Shown in pieces: positions 50,013-59,045 of a stretch of 64,000 bases of DNA (position 1 is the stretch's first letter; every line of letters starts with the position of its first letter). Both the position numbers and the translations under genes were made by a program. The notes under the pieces were generated by a model that searched no databases, was not told where the DNA came from, and worked only from the letters and a program-made list of their open reading frames with translations. The stretch is from assembly GCA_900316675.1 (NCBI GenBank), contig ONDR01000001.1:62001-126000 (forward strand). The letters run 5' to 3'. This stretch comes from an uncultured Bacteroidales bacterium. GTDB taxonomy: Bacteria > Bacteroidota > Bacteroidia > Bacteroidales > UBA932.

Positions 50013-52000
50013 TGTCCTGAAAACTTTTTGAAGGTTTGCATAAATGCGGGGAACGACTTGTCCATGCATGTAACGTCGTCCATAACTATCTGTGAATCAG
50101 AACCTAAAGAGGCAACAGCAAGGGCCATTGCTATGCGATGGTCTCCGTAGGTGGGATAGCTGCCACCCTTTAGCAGGCGGCTGGTAAGCAGGCGGCTTTC
50201 AAGGGTTCGGCCGTCTATATGCAGTTTGTCGCCGCTGAGGCGGGCATAAACACCCATCGCCTTGAGCATTTCTACGATGACTCCGGGACGATTACTTTCT
50301 TTGGTTGCAAGGCGGGCGACGCCGGTTATTGTGCTTTCCCCCTGACAGAAGGCCGCCAGAACGGACATTACGGGCACAAGGTCGGGGCAGTTTGATGCAT
50401 CCACTTCAAAGCCACGGAGCGGTCCGCGGACTACGTGAACGATGCCGGATTCTTCTTCCTGAGACACTGCTGCGCCGGCCAGGGGAAGGATGTCCAAAAC
50501 GGAAAGATCGGCCTGTAAGGACTTGGTATCCAGGCCTTTGATGTCGGCCTTGCCAAAAATTGCACCCGCTACCATAAAGTTGGCGGCGGCGCTCCAATCG
50601 GCCTCAAGGTTAACGTCTGCCGCCTTGTATGAACATCCGCCTTTGACCTCGAAGGTAATGGCGTCGCAAAGGGACCAGTCCTGGGTTTCTACGAATTCTT
50701 CCGGGCCCTCCATCTCTGATGCCACATTTACGCCGAACTGGCGCATAAGGTCCAGAGTCATAAATATATAGGGGATACTCTTGGGCTTGTTCAGGTGTAT
50801 GGTGCAGTTGTGCTTGCAAAGGGGCAGGGCGGCCAGAAGGCCGGATACAAGCTGCGATCCGCCGCTGCCGTCAATCTCTATTGTGTCGTGATTGCCAAAA
50901 TCGAAGCTTCCGGAAACCGTAAGCGGCACCTTTTCTCCGTCAAGGCTGATTCCAAAAAAATCAAGCATTGCAGCGGCTCCGGGAAGAGGTCTTGCCAGCA
51001 GGGTTTTTTCTCCGGTAATACGCACCGGAGTGCTGCCAGTGGCTGCCAGCACGGGTATCATCATCCTGGTAAGGAAGCCGGATTCTCCTGCGTGCAATTC
51101 CTTAATAGCGCTGACCCGGCCGGCTGTTCCGGTTATAGTAAGGACGTCGCCGCGGCAGCTGACCTTGGCCCCAAGGGCCTTCGCTGCTTCTATTGCGGAC
51201 TCGTTGTCGCGGCAGGGACTGTATCCGCTAATATGAGAGGTGCCGTCGGCAAGGGCGGCAAGGATAATAGCTCTTTGTGCGCAGCTTTTAGAGCAGCCAA
51301 CTTCTACCTGCTCATTGCCAATGACATCAAGTCCGGGCAGGCCGGCATAAACGGCCTTACGCATATCTGCAAGGCTCATTTGACCGGGTGCCGTGGCTTC
51401 TTCCGGGCTTAGGGCCGCATAGCTGAAGGGCGCACCTTTGGCAAGGCATTCAACCCTTGAGCGACTGCCGGCATCTCCCATGCAGAAAGCAACAAGGTTC
51501 TCCGGAGGGAAGAGGTCATAAAGCCTCAGTACTTTGTCAACATCGGCCTCTGAAGTGGCCGTAGTGGCGATTTTTACAATATCGGCACCAAGATGGATGC
51601 ACTTTTCCGCAACGGCGGAAAGTGAGCGAGTAGAGTCTGTGCCCTCTGCATCATGGAAGGAGCGGATAAGAAGGGTGCCGGCCTCGCGGGCTTCGCGGCG
51701 CAGGCGTTTGCACATCATTGCCGGGGCATCGATGTCCAGGTCCAGAAAAGCCGCTCCGGCCTGGATGGCCGTGAGCAATTTGGCCTCCGCCTCTGCCACC
51801 TGGGAAGCATCGGCAAGGCGATATGTTGCAATAAGGGGCTTGTCGATACTTGAAAACAAGTCCTCTACTTCTTCCATCGTCAGCGGGCAGGAATCCAGAC
51901 GTACTTCTGCCATCTGGACGTCCGGGCGCTCAAGAATCTGGAAGATGCTGTCTATGTCTTTATTTGCTAAGGATACGCAAATCATAAATCTCTTTTTCAA
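50009..52000 (-). CDS. Fused 3-dehydroquinate dehydratase (AroD) - EPSP synthase (AroA)
   Basis: 663 aa. Residues about 1-215 are a type I dehydroquinase: AEVRLDSCPL, His in LIRSFHDAEGT and the Schiff-base Lys in DIVKIATTAT. Residues about 225-663 are EPSP synthase: CSKSCAQRAIILAALADGT, HAGESGFLTRMM, GSGGSQLVSGLLAALP and TYGDHRIAMALAVASLGSD. One chain would thus catalyse steps three and six of the shikimate pathway. Both halves look catalytically complete. It lies between aroB (41-nt overlap) and aroC (4-nt overlap). Confidence 0.93.
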   Translation of the reverse strand: MKKRFMICVSLANKDIDSIFQILERPDVQMAEVRLDSCPLTMEEVEDLFSSIDKPLIATYRLADASQVAEAEAKLLTAIQAGAAFLDLDIDAPAMMCKRLRREAREAGTLLIRSFHDAEGTDSTRSLSAVAEKCIHLGADIVKIATTATSEADVDKVLRLYDLFPPENLVAFCMGDAGSRSRVECLAKGAPFSYAALSPEEATAPGQMSLADMRKAVYAGLPGLDVIGNEQVEVGCSKSCAQRAIILAALADGTSHISGYSPCRDNESAIEAAKALGAKVSCRGDVLTITGTAGRVSAIKELHAGESGFLTRMMIPVLAATGSTPVRITGEKTLLARPLPGAAAMLDFFGISLDGEKVPLTVSGSFDFGNHDTIEIDGSGGSQLVSGLLAALPLCKHNCTIHLNKPKSIPYIFMTLDLMRQFGVNVASEMEGPEEFVETQDWSLCDAITFEVKGGCSYKAADVNLEADWSAAANFMVAGAIFGKADIKGLDTKSLQADLSVLDILPLAGAAVSQEEESGIVHVVRGPLRGFEVDASNCPDLVPVMSVLAAFCQGESTITGVARLATKESNRPGVIVEMLKAMGVYARLSGDKLHIDGRTLESRLLTSRLLKGGSYPTYGDHRIAMALAVASLGSDSQIVMDDVTCMDKSFPAFMQTFKKFSGQ

Positions 52001-52961
52001 TTATTTTACCGATCGCAACCGGCAGGATGAATTTAATTCCGCCTCCCGTAGCCTTCTTGTCCTGTTTGATGTAACGGCCAAGCGTCATTGGCAGGACAGG
52101 GCAGCTTACAGGCAGGCCGACAGACTCGAAATCCTCTGCCAGTCGGCGTGCAAGGCCGTTTACAGCATAGCCCAGCTTCTCTGAGAGCTGTGCCGCCATG
52201 ACGATGCCAATTGCCACAGCCTTTCCGTGAGACATTCCGGTTTCGGCTTCAATCGCATGACCGAAGGTGTGGCCAAGGTTAAGCACCCTGCGGGGGCCAT
52301 TGTCCGACGCGTCCTGCTCTACGATTTCGGCCTTGAATCTGGCCGCCTGAAGTATGAGGGGGTTCAACTTTTCCGGCGTAGGATCTGCCAGGGCCGATAC
52401 TGCCTGCTCATAACCTTCGCCGCTGATAATCAGGGTTTTAAGAAGTTCTGCCGCACCGCTTAAGAACTCTTCGTGCGGAAGGGTTTCCAGCACCTGGGGG
52501 CAGATGAAGGTGAATTCCGGCTGACGGATGGCGCCAAGCATGTTCTTCATTCCGCCAAGATTGACGGCATTCTTTCCACCAATTGCAGCATCCACCTGCG
52601 CAAGCAAGGTTGTAGGAATGATGGCAAAACGGATTCCGCGCTTGTAAATACATGCAGCAAAGGCGCTTACGTCGCTTGTGGCGCCGCCGCCCACTATCAG
52701 CAGAAGGGCGTCGCGGCCGGCTTCGTTATCCAGCAGCCAGCTGCAGATTTTCTCCAAAGTTGCAAGAGACTTGACGCGCTCTCCGCCCTCGATTGCCAGG
52801 GTGGATTTTACAGTCAGCGGGCCGGACACCAGTTGCTGGACGAAGCCCTCCGTGGCCTGGTCGTAAACCAGGTAAATGGCGTCGTAATCCTTAAGCAGGG
52901 GGCATACGTCGGTGATTGACGTTCCGGTCTCTATGTGTATGGTGGTAAAGTCTCTATCCAT
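51960..52961 (-). CDS. aroB: 3-dehydroquinate synthase
   Basis: 333 aa from 52961 (MDRDFTTIHIETG); a longer frame would run through tRNA-Leu. NAD/metal motifs: LLIVGGGATSDVSAFAACIY, PTTLLAQVDAAIGGKNAVNL, RRVLNLGHTFGHAIEAETGM with metal His, and SHGKAVAIGIVMA. First gene of the aroB-aroDA-aroC operon. It starts about 7 nt after its own -7 box. Confidence 0.96.
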   Translation of the reverse strand: MDRDFTTIHIETGTSITDVCPLLKDYDAIYLVYDQATEGFVQQLVSGPLTVKSTLAIEGGERVKSLATLEKICSWLLDNEAGRDALLLIVGGGATSDVSAFAACIYKRGIRFAIIPTTLLAQVDAAIGGKNAVNLGGMKNMLGAIRQPEFTFICPQVLETLPHEEFLSGAAELLKTLIISGEGYEQAVSALADPTPEKLNPLILQAARFKAEIVEQDASDNGPRRVLNLGHTFGHAIEAETGMSHGKAVAIGIVMAAQLSEKLGYAVNGLARRLAEDFESVGLPVSCPVLPMTLGRYIKQDKKATGGGIKFILPVAIGKIIEKEIYDLRILSK

Positions 52962-52963
52962 AT

Positions 52964-52996
52964 TTTGCAAATATAAATAATTTTTTACTACCTTTG
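52964..52996 (+). promoter_or_regulatory. Promoter of tRNA-Leu
   Basis: TTTG (52964-52967), a 21-bp spacer and TACCTTTG (52989-52996). Confidence 0.65.
52968..52975 (-). promoter_or_regulatory. -7 box of aroB
   Basis: TATATTTG on the minus strand, 6 nt before the aroB ATG. It lies within the divergent tRNA-Leu promoter. Confidence 0.5.
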
Positions 52997-53008
52997 CATC
53001 CCGTCTAT

Positions 53009-53096
53009 GCCCGAGTGGCGGAATTGGTAGACGCGCTGGACTCAAAATCCTGTGTCCTTAAAAGACGTGCCGGTTCGAGCCCGGCCCCGGGCACCA
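53009..53096 (+). tRNA. tRNA-Leu (CAA)
   Basis: A class II tRNA with a long variable arm. The acceptor GCCCGAG pairs with CCCGGGC (one A-C mismatch), anticodon CAA is at 53043-53045 in loop CTCAAAA, the T-arm has GGTTCGAGCC, and CCA is encoded. Confidence 0.96.
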
Positions 53097-53099
53097 AAA

Positions 53100-53121
53100 A
53101 GCCTCCCTGTTTGGGGAGGCT
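53100..53121. terminator. Bidirectional terminator between tRNA-Leu and the M13 peptidase gene
   Basis: Perfect stem AGCCTCCC/GGGAGGCT with a 6-nt loop. The plus side is followed by ATTATTTTGTT and the minus side by TTTTTGG. Confidence 0.8.
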
Positions 53122-53143
53122 ATTATTTTGTTATCTCGCGGAG

Positions 53144-54964
53144 TTACCAGATGTAGGCGCGGCGTTCGGGGGGTAGGTAGAGGATGTTGTTGCGGTCTAC
53201 ATCAAAGAGGTCGTACCAAAGATCCGAATTCATTACCACACCGTTCACGCGCAGACGGGCATGGGAATGCACATCGCTGTTGATCAAGATATCGAACTTA
53301 GCGTCATTGTACTGAACACGCCAATAATAAGCATAAGCCTCGAAGAACTTGCGCATCTGCGCCTTAAGGTTTTCCCCACGGAAGCCCTGCTTCTCAAGAT
53401 GCGCCTTGTAAGCATCCAGCACGGCCAGGAAGCCACCCAAGTCCGCGATATTCTCCGTCTGGGTGCGCTCACCATCGCCCCGGGCCGAAGGATTGCGATC
53501 CTCGTCCAGCAGCATGTTGTCATAACAACGGATGATATTCTGGGTACGGTCCTCAAAGTTCATCTTATCGGCCACCGTCCACCAGTTATGCAGTCTTCCG
53601 TCTTTGTCATACATTGCCCCTTGCGTATCGAAGCCATGTGTGAATTCGTGACCGATGGCAACAAACGCAGCATAATGGAATGCATCGCTCACGCCCTCTT
53701 CAGGCATGATTGGAGGAAGCAGCATGGCCGGATAAATGAACACGCTGTTAAACGACGGATCGTACATAGCATTGACCAAAGTAAGATCCATCGTTTCCAC
53801 CTCATTGCTGCTGCTCATAAATGAATTTATAATTAAATAGGAGAAACTGTCGCTTCCGCCCATAAGGTGGCCCTTGAGTTTAAGAAGGCACTGGTTTCCA
53901 CGGCAAACCGCCTCTGAAAGCGTCTCACATCCGTCGTAGGAAGCCACGCAGTCTGTATACCAATGATCCGGATACCCTACAAAAAGACCATAGTTATCCA
54001 GCTTATCCAGCGCATTACGACGGGTTGTCGCACTCATCCAGTCCAAGCTTTCAATTCGCTTTCTAAGTGACGCTTGTATTTCCTTTGTAATACCAAGATA
54101 CTTGTCCTTCAGTCTCTGCGGCACAAACTTCTGTGCAAAATGGTAAGAAAGCGTATAAGACAAGGTGGCCCGGGCCTGGGATGCCGCATAGCCATCGGGA
54201 ATACCGGGAATAGCCTCGGCATACAATCTTAAATCATCCCAGCCTTCCAGCATAAAATCATACAAATCATCCAGGGGCTTGTTCCAGAACGCCTCCCAAT
54301 ATGGCGCCAATTCCGGCATTGTTTCAAATAAGCCCGGATTCAGCCCCATCCCCTCTATAATATACTTTTCCGCCAATGAAGCATCTGTTTTGGTGGCCGT
54401 CAGAGGGACAAGGTTGTAGTTTCCTTCCTCATCGGCCTGCAAAGAAGTCATCGGAGGCAAAATGACGCCATGAAATTGACCGTCCTGCCATACAAGATAA
54501 AAACTAGGATAGTAGAAAGGGGCACCTTCGGCCATCATCTTTCCAATGGCGCGGAAGGCTTCTTCCTTACTTGAAGGCTTGCGGACCGCAGCCTTTTTTG
54601 CATTGATGAAGGCAAGTTCCTTTTCCGGCTGCGAATAAATGTTATCCATCAATTGATAAAAGCGGCCGATGTCCGGAACAGAACTCTTCAACTGCTCCAA
54701 TCGCTGGCCCATGGCGACAACGCCGTCGTATGGACCGCCGATATTGCTGGCAGGATGAGGATCCTGCCTCCGGAGCCAGCCCCCGTTGCAATAATCAAAG
54801 AAACTGTCACCGGGATCTACGGATGAATCTTTACCGGCGATATAGTCCTCCGGTATCGGCAAGGGGTCTAAGACTGGATCTTCACGCGTTTCCTTATTAC
54901 AAGAGGGCACCGCCATTAGGGAGCAGCATAGTACGGCTACAAGCGCCAGCTGATTCTTTTTCAT
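53144..54964 (-). CDS. M13-family (neprilysin-like) metallopeptidase lipoprotein
   Basis: 606 aa. Lipoprotein signal with Cys22 (AVPSC). The N-terminal M13 helical domain has DSFFDYCNGGWLRRQDPHPA. The zinc site is HEFTH (His439, Glu440, His443) and the third ligand lies in TENIADLGGF. The C-terminal part is complete but ends in RRAYIW rather than the family's usual conserved Trp motif. It degrades short peptides at the cell surface or periplasm. The ~610-aa length is slightly shorter than typical PepO. Confidence 0.93.
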   Translation of the reverse strand: MKKNQLALVAVLCCSLMAVPSCNKETREDPVLDPLPIPEDYIAGKDSSVDPGDSFFDYCNGGWLRRQDPHPASNIGGPYDGVVAMGQRLEQLKSSVPDIGRFYQLMDNIYSQPEKELAFINAKKAAVRKPSSKEEAFRAIGKMMAEGAPFYYPSFYLVWQDGQFHGVILPPMTSLQADEEGNYNLVPLTATKTDASLAEKYIIEGMGLNPGLFETMPELAPYWEAFWNKPLDDLYDFMLEGWDDLRLYAEAIPGIPDGYAASQARATLSYTLSYHFAQKFVPQRLKDKYLGITKEIQASLRKRIESLDWMSATTRRNALDKLDNYGLFVGYPDHWYTDCVASYDGCETLSEAVCRGNQCLLKLKGHLMGGSDSFSYLIINSFMSSSNEVETMDLTLVNAMYDPSFNSVFIYPAMLLPPIMPEEGVSDAFHYAAFVAIGHEFTHGFDTQGAMYDKDGRLHNWWTVADKMNFEDRTQNIIRCYDNMLLDEDRNPSARGDGERTQTENIADLGGFLAVLDAYKAHLEKQGFRGENLKAQMRKFFEAYAYYWRVQYNDAKFDILINSDVHSHARLRVNGVVMNSDLWYDLFDVDRNNILYLPPERRAYIW

Positions 54965-55016
54965 CGCTTTATTTTTATTAATTCAATCTGAAAAAAGGGC
55001 CTTCAAATACCAAAAA

Positions 55017-55042
55017 TGCCTTACAGAAACGACTGTAAGGCA
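55017..55042 (-). terminator. Terminator of tRNA-Ser
   Basis: Perfect 10-bp stem TGCCTTACAG/CTGTAAGGCA with a 6-nt loop, then TTTTTGG on the minus strand. Confidence 0.85.
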
Positions 55043-55046
55043 TTCG

Positions 55047-55135
55047 CGGAGAGGACGAGATTCGAACTCGTGGTACGGAATGACCCGTACGTCGGTTTAG
55101 CAAACCGGTGGTTTCAGCCACTCACCCACCTCTCC
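55047..55135 (-). tRNA. tRNA-Ser (GCU)
   Basis: Class II tRNA: acceptor GGAGAGG/CCTCTCC, anticodon GCT (55101-55099) in CGGTTTGCTAAACCG, a long variable arm, and T-arm GAGTTCGAATCTC. CCA is not encoded. Confidence 0.97.
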
Positions 55136-55145
55136 GTTGGGACTG

Positions 55146-55174
55146 CAAATATACGAATTTTTTCAATATTCCAA
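55146..55174 (-). promoter_or_regulatory. Promoter of tRNA-Ser
   Basis: TATATTTG (55153-55146) with TTG (55174-55172) 18 bp upstream on the minus strand. Confidence 0.45.
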
Positions 55175-55202
55175 GTCACTTAGCCAAACAAGGCCAAAAA
55201 AA

Positions 55203-55279
55203 ATTCCCCAAACGAATTGGGGAATCCCTTGTCCTTTAATAATCTTGTATAACATGGTTTGTTTTCTAGCACAAAGGTA
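55203..55279 (-). ncRNA. Candidate small minus-strand transcript
   Basis: A TACCTTTG -7 box (55279-55272) is followed about 65 nt later by a 9-bp hairpin, ATTCCCCAA/TTGGGGAAT, with a long T-run (minus strand). No -33 box is seen. The hairpin serves no annotated gene. A 30-codon frame also runs through it, so either a small RNA or a tiny ORF is possible. Confidence 0.25.
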
Positions 55280-55352
55280 TGCCGAAGTTCGCTATAACTT
55301 GTTCTCACTGCGCACATTTTTGTTCTCGTGGCGCATGAAATGCGTTATTTTG

Positions 55353-55360
55353 TATATTTG
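55353..55360 (+). promoter_or_regulatory. -7 box of the AraC-type regulator gene
   Basis: TATATTTG, 21 nt before the TTG start; in-frame upstream ATG codons lie before this box and so are unlikely starts. Confidence 0.45.
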
Positions 55361-55381
55361 CGCCCTAAAATTGAATCGACA

Positions 55382-57061
55382 TTGAAAAAATTAATCTACA
55401 TATTTCTGCTTATCGCAGCAATGTCTAGCTGCGCAGAAAAAAAACGAGACACCCTGGCAAAAGTCGACGACGAACGCTATCAATGGGAAAGCATCCGCAA
55501 ACACATCATGGAAAACCCGGAACTGGCATTTGCCATGGTGGACACGGCCCAGACGCTGGGCGTAGCGGATATAAACTATGCCAACTGGATGCGTGCGCAA
55601 ATCCATCTTGTATCGCACGACCCGAAAGACACAGAAAAGGGTAAGGAATACTGCCTGATGGTCCTTAACAATGAGGATCCGGCCCCTGACAGCCTGCAGC
55701 GCGTAAAGACACTGCAACTACTTGTAGGCATCAGCATGAATGATTCAAACACCTACCAGGATGCCATAGCCTATGCCATGGAAGGTGCAAAAATCGCCCA
55801 CGAACATAACTGGAACGGAGAAGAAGCCAACTTCTACTTCAATGCCGGCCTTACCATGGAAAATGTTCAGACCGGAAGCGGAAAAGAGTATCTGGACCGC
55901 TCTCTGGAAATGTTCCGCGCCAGCAAGAATATCAACGCAATGCCGCTGTTCGCTTCGCACCTTGGAGCCGTAGCCCGTCTGGCCATCAACGCAGGAGACT
56001 ATGTCCGCGGAGCAGAACTGACCAAAGAGCGACTGGCAGTAACGGAACGCATAGAAAGAGAGCATCCTTCCGCACCGAAGGGCTATATCGACCAGCAAAA
56101 GGCATACATTTACAGCCTTCTGGCATTTTGCCAGTATAAGGAAGGCGATAAAGCCGGAGCCCGACGCAGCGCAGAGGCCTTTGAACAGACCAAGGCCGGC
56201 AAGCATCCGGACCACATGCGGGACATCTTTAATTATTATATAATTTCCGGCGATTCGGAACGAATTCAGGAAATCTACGATATCCTGGAACCTTACTACA
56301 GGGAGAAGAACGATACCATTTCTAACGTATATGCAGACCTTCTTAAGTCTTACGCTATAGGCCTTGACAACATGGGCCGGGGGCACGATGCTTACCAGGC
56401 CATGGAGCGCTATACAACGTTGGCAGACAGTCTTGTACAAAGAGAACGCTGCTCTGAAACCCTGGCGCTGGCGCAACAGATGAAGACCCAGGAAAAGGAA
56501 ATCCAGCTTAAGGAAAAAGAGACCGAGGCCCGCTTCCATTGGATAATAATCATCTGCCTGGTAGCCATGCTGATCATTGGCACCATCGCCCTGTGGAGAA
56601 TAATCGCCGCGCAGAATCGCCTGCAGGAGAAAAACCGCCAACTGTACGATACCGTGCATCAGATGATGCAGCATGAGGCCAAGGAGCAGGAAAAGGTGCT
56701 TTCAGAATCCACTTCCTCTTCCCAGCAACTGTACGGCAAACTTTGCGAGCTTATGCGGGAGCAGAAACCTTACACCGACAGCGATCTTAACCGCGAAACT
56801 CTGGCTCAGATGCTGGGTACCAACTATAACGCAATTGCAGCAGCTATCCGTGAATTTGCCGACGGCATTACCATCGGAGACTTCCTGGACGACTGGCGCA
56901 TCCGACACGCCGCCTCACTGCTGCGCGACAGCGACGAGCCCGTAGGCATTGTAGCCGAAATGAGCGGCTTCCGTTCCCGCAGCCACTTCAACACCCTATT
57001 CCGGGACAAATTCAAGCTCACCCCCTCTGAATACAGCAGAGTGGCCAAAGAGAAGAAGTAA
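55382..57061 (+). CDS. Membrane-anchored TPR / AraC-type HTH regulator
   Basis: 559 aa from TTG 55382 (MKKLIYIFLLIAAMSSC, a lipoprotein-like signal). A ~360-residue TPR-type sensor region follows, then a membrane helix (FHWIIIICLVAMLIIGTIAL, about 385-408), a coiled coil (about 412-450) and a C-terminal AraC HTH (about 460-559) with LAQMLGTNYNAIAAAIREFA and VAEMSGFRSRSHFNTLFRDK. A one-component regulator with periplasmic TPRs and cytoplasmic DNA binding. The target is unknown; the neighbour is divergent in function. Confidence 0.85.
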   Translation: MKKLIYIFLLIAAMSSCAEKKRDTLAKVDDERYQWESIRKHIMENPELAFAMVDTAQTLGVADINYANWMRAQIHLVSHDPKDTEKGKEYCLMVLNNEDPAPDSLQRVKTLQLLVGISMNDSNTYQDAIAYAMEGAKIAHEHNWNGEEANFYFNAGLTMENVQTGSGKEYLDRSLEMFRASKNINAMPLFASHLGAVARLAINAGDYVRGAELTKERLAVTERIEREHPSAPKGYIDQQKAYIYSLLAFCQYKEGDKAGARRSAEAFEQTKAGKHPDHMRDIFNYYIISGDSERIQEIYDILEPYYREKNDTISNVYADLLKSYAIGLDNMGRGHDAYQAMERYTTLADSLVQRERCSETLALAQQMKTQEKEIQLKEKETEARFHWIIIICLVAMLIIGTIALWRIIAAQNRLQEKNRQLYDTVHQMMQHEAKEQEKVLSESTSSSQQLYGKLCELMREQKPYTDSDLNRETLAQMLGTNYNAIAAAIREFADGITIGDFLDDWRIRHAASLLRDSDEPVGIVAEMSGFRSRSHFNTLFRDKFKLTPSEYSRVAKEKK

Positions 57062-57069
57062 GAATAGTG

Positions 57070-58932
57070 CTATTTGATTTCCTCTACGGCAGCGTTGGGG
57101 AAGCCATTGGTACGTAGAGCCGAAGCGGTAGTCGTAGCCTCTTTCTTATCTTTGAAAGGACCTAATACATAAGTAATTACGCCATCTGCATCAACATTGC
57201 GGGCAAGCTCCTTGCCCGTTATGGAACGAAGGACGGTGCGGGCATTGTCTGACAGGCTTCCGTCACCCTCCACCTTTATGCGGATATTGTACGATGCCGT
57301 CTTAACCGACTCTTCTTTGCGGGCCGTAGAAACATTGATCAACTTGCCGTCCTTGAAGGCGACGATAAAGGCTGACCTGAAACCGGCTTTCTTAACTTTG
57401 TTCAGGTTTGAAAGTACATCCTTGTAAGTACGGAACAAGCCAGCATAATAGGTGTATTTCTGTGCTGAAGGCTGACGCCAGAAAACAGGGCTCAGACCTT
57501 TCAGACTGGCGACAGTGGCCGGTTTTGTGGTGCTGAACAGCTGAATCTGATAGACGATTCCGTCCGGAATGGTATTATCCTCTGCGAAACGGCCTTCCGG
57601 CAGGATCATGAAGGAATAGTCGAATGCCGGGATGGGCGAAAGAACGTTCATTTCCGGGACAGAGCCCATGCGGCGGGCAGAGAAAGCATAGCCGTTGTCT
57701 GCTCCGCGCACCTCGCTGTCCGCAACTGCCTTCACCTTGTCAGGATCTATCACCTGGCCGGACATGATGATCTCCATTTCCAGCTTACCAAGCAGCTTGA
57801 CGGCCGTATTGAGGGAATCTTCCAGGCTAACCAGGGATTCTTCCAGTTCTATCAGGGAACCGGCCATCTCTTCCTTCTTGCCGGCAGTGGCGGCAGCGTA
57901 AACGTCACGAAGAGCATCGACACGTACCCCGCGGGTACAGATCGAGTCACGTAAACGCCTGACTTCCAGCACCCTGGAGACATATTGCTTCTGAAGCTCA
58001 CTCTCTGCACCATCGCCGTCAGAAACGGCAGCACGGTTATCTACACGGGCAGCATCGGCAGGCGGAAGAAGACTTGCAAGAGTACGGATATCGTCGCTTC
58101 CGTCTTCAATGCTGAAGCGCACCGGCATGCTGTCATACTCAAGCACATAGACATAAACGCTGTCCGCTCCGCAATCGCGGTTGGATGCAAATATGGAATA
58201 CTTTCCGTCCGGCGAATTCACAAAAAGAAAATCGTCGTACGGAGAAGAATACGGGAAGCCCAGATTGGACGGGGTGTCCCATTCCTGAAGCTCACTGTTC
58301 CACCTGGAAACGTAAAGATCATATCCACCCATGCCATAGAGGCCGTCAGAAGCGAAATAAAGGCTCTGGCCGTCGTGGGAAAGCATGGGGAAAATTTCAT
58401 TGCCGGAAGAAGTCAGATGCTCTCCAAGCAGCTCCGGAGCCGTCCAGACAGTGTCTGCGAACTGAGTTTTGTACAGATTGCGGATGCCGTCGGAATCGGG
58501 GGCGCTGTACAGCAGCGAGCTTGCTCCTTCAGGGATGAAAGTTGCCGAAACGATGCCGTCGGAAAGAGAGTCGAGGGCATTGGGAACGGGCCTCCAGCTC
58601 TTGTCTTGAACCGGGTAGTAAAGGAAAAAGTCCTTGCGGGCGAACTTTTCACGGGCCACAACCACCGGCCTGTTGCAGAAGCCAAGCATATTGAGTCCGT
58701 TGCGCGCCAGCATGGCGGCTTCTTCAATCCTTTGGATTTCAAGGCTGTCCGATGCTGCCGACTTTGCAGCTTCAAGGGTATCCAGAGCGGCCTTGAAACA
58801 ATACGCCCTGCGCAAAGAATCACCCTTTTCTATGGCAGATTTCTCCTGCGCGGGCGCAGAAAGCCCGTTCAAGGCAAGAAAAATCACGGTCAAAAGGGCC
58901 GATACTACTATATTTTTTGCTTTTTTACTCAT
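57070..58932 (-). CDS. PD40-repeat / SPOR-domain envelope protein
   Basis: 620 aa from 58932 (signal peptide VVSALLTVIFLALNGLSAPA). A WD40-like PD40 region (about 110-250) has NEIFPMLSHDGQSLYFASDG and DGKYSIFASNRDC. A coiled-coil stretch follows (about 320-385) and two SPOR-like domains at the C-terminus (IVYQIQLFSTTKPATVASLK; VITYVLGPFKDKKEATTTAS). SPOR domains bind denuded peptidoglycan; related proteins in Bacteroidota attach to the outer membrane or to gliding/secretion machinery. The exact role is not known. Confidence 0.8.
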   Translation of the reverse strand: MSKKAKNIVVSALLTVIFLALNGLSAPAQEKSAIEKGDSLRRAYCFKAALDTLEAAKSAASDSLEIQRIEEAAMLARNGLNMLGFCNRPVVVAREKFARKDFFLYYPVQDKSWRPVPNALDSLSDGIVSATFIPEGASSLLYSAPDSDGIRNLYKTQFADTVWTAPELLGEHLTSSGNEIFPMLSHDGQSLYFASDGLYGMGGYDLYVSRWNSELQEWDTPSNLGFPYSSPYDDFLFVNSPDGKYSIFASNRDCGADSVYVYVLEYDSMPVRFSIEDGSDDIRTLASLLPPADAARVDNRAAVSDGDGAESELQKQYVSRVLEVRRLRDSICTRGVRVDALRDVYAAATAGKKEEMAGSLIELEESLVSLEDSLNTAVKLLGKLEMEIIMSGQVIDPDKVKAVADSEVRGADNGYAFSARRMGSVPEMNVLSPIPAFDYSFMILPEGRFAEDNTIPDGIVYQIQLFSTTKPATVASLKGLSPVFWRQPSAQKYTYYAGLFRTYKDVLSNLNKVKKAGFRSAFIVAFKDGKLINVSTARKEESVKTASYNIRIKVEGDGSLSDNARTVLRSITGKELARNVDADGVITYVLGPFKDKKEATTTASALRTNGFPNAAVEEIK

Positions 58933-58950
58933 TTCTGTCTGTTGCGACTG

Positions 58951-58958
58951 CAAATTTA
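58951..58958 (-). promoter_or_regulatory. -7 box of the SPOR-protein gene
   Basis: TAAATTTG on the minus strand. It overlaps the upstream alternative start (58953), which supports 58932 as the real one. Confidence 0.45.
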
Positions 58959-58970
58959 GAAAATAATTTA

Positions 58971-58978
58971 TAACTTTG
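58971..58978 (+). promoter_or_regulatory. -7 box of secDF
   Basis: TAACTTTG, predicting a ~64-nt leader; divergent with the SPOR-protein box. Confidence 0.4.
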
Positions 58979-59045
58979 CCGTCCTATTTTGCGTAAATGC
59001 GCATGATAGCGAAAGTGAAATAATAATTTTTAAAACTATAAACAC

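Noticed and set aside
52962..53045. N-terminal extension of AroB
   Set aside because: It would read through the tRNA-Leu gene on the other strand and the aroB promoter; MDRDFTT at 52961 fits the family.
55137..55385. 82-codon plus-strand ORF between tRNA-Ser and the AraC gene
   Set aside because: It runs antisense to the tRNA-Ser promoter and through a hairpin and promoter box; composition is not coding-like.
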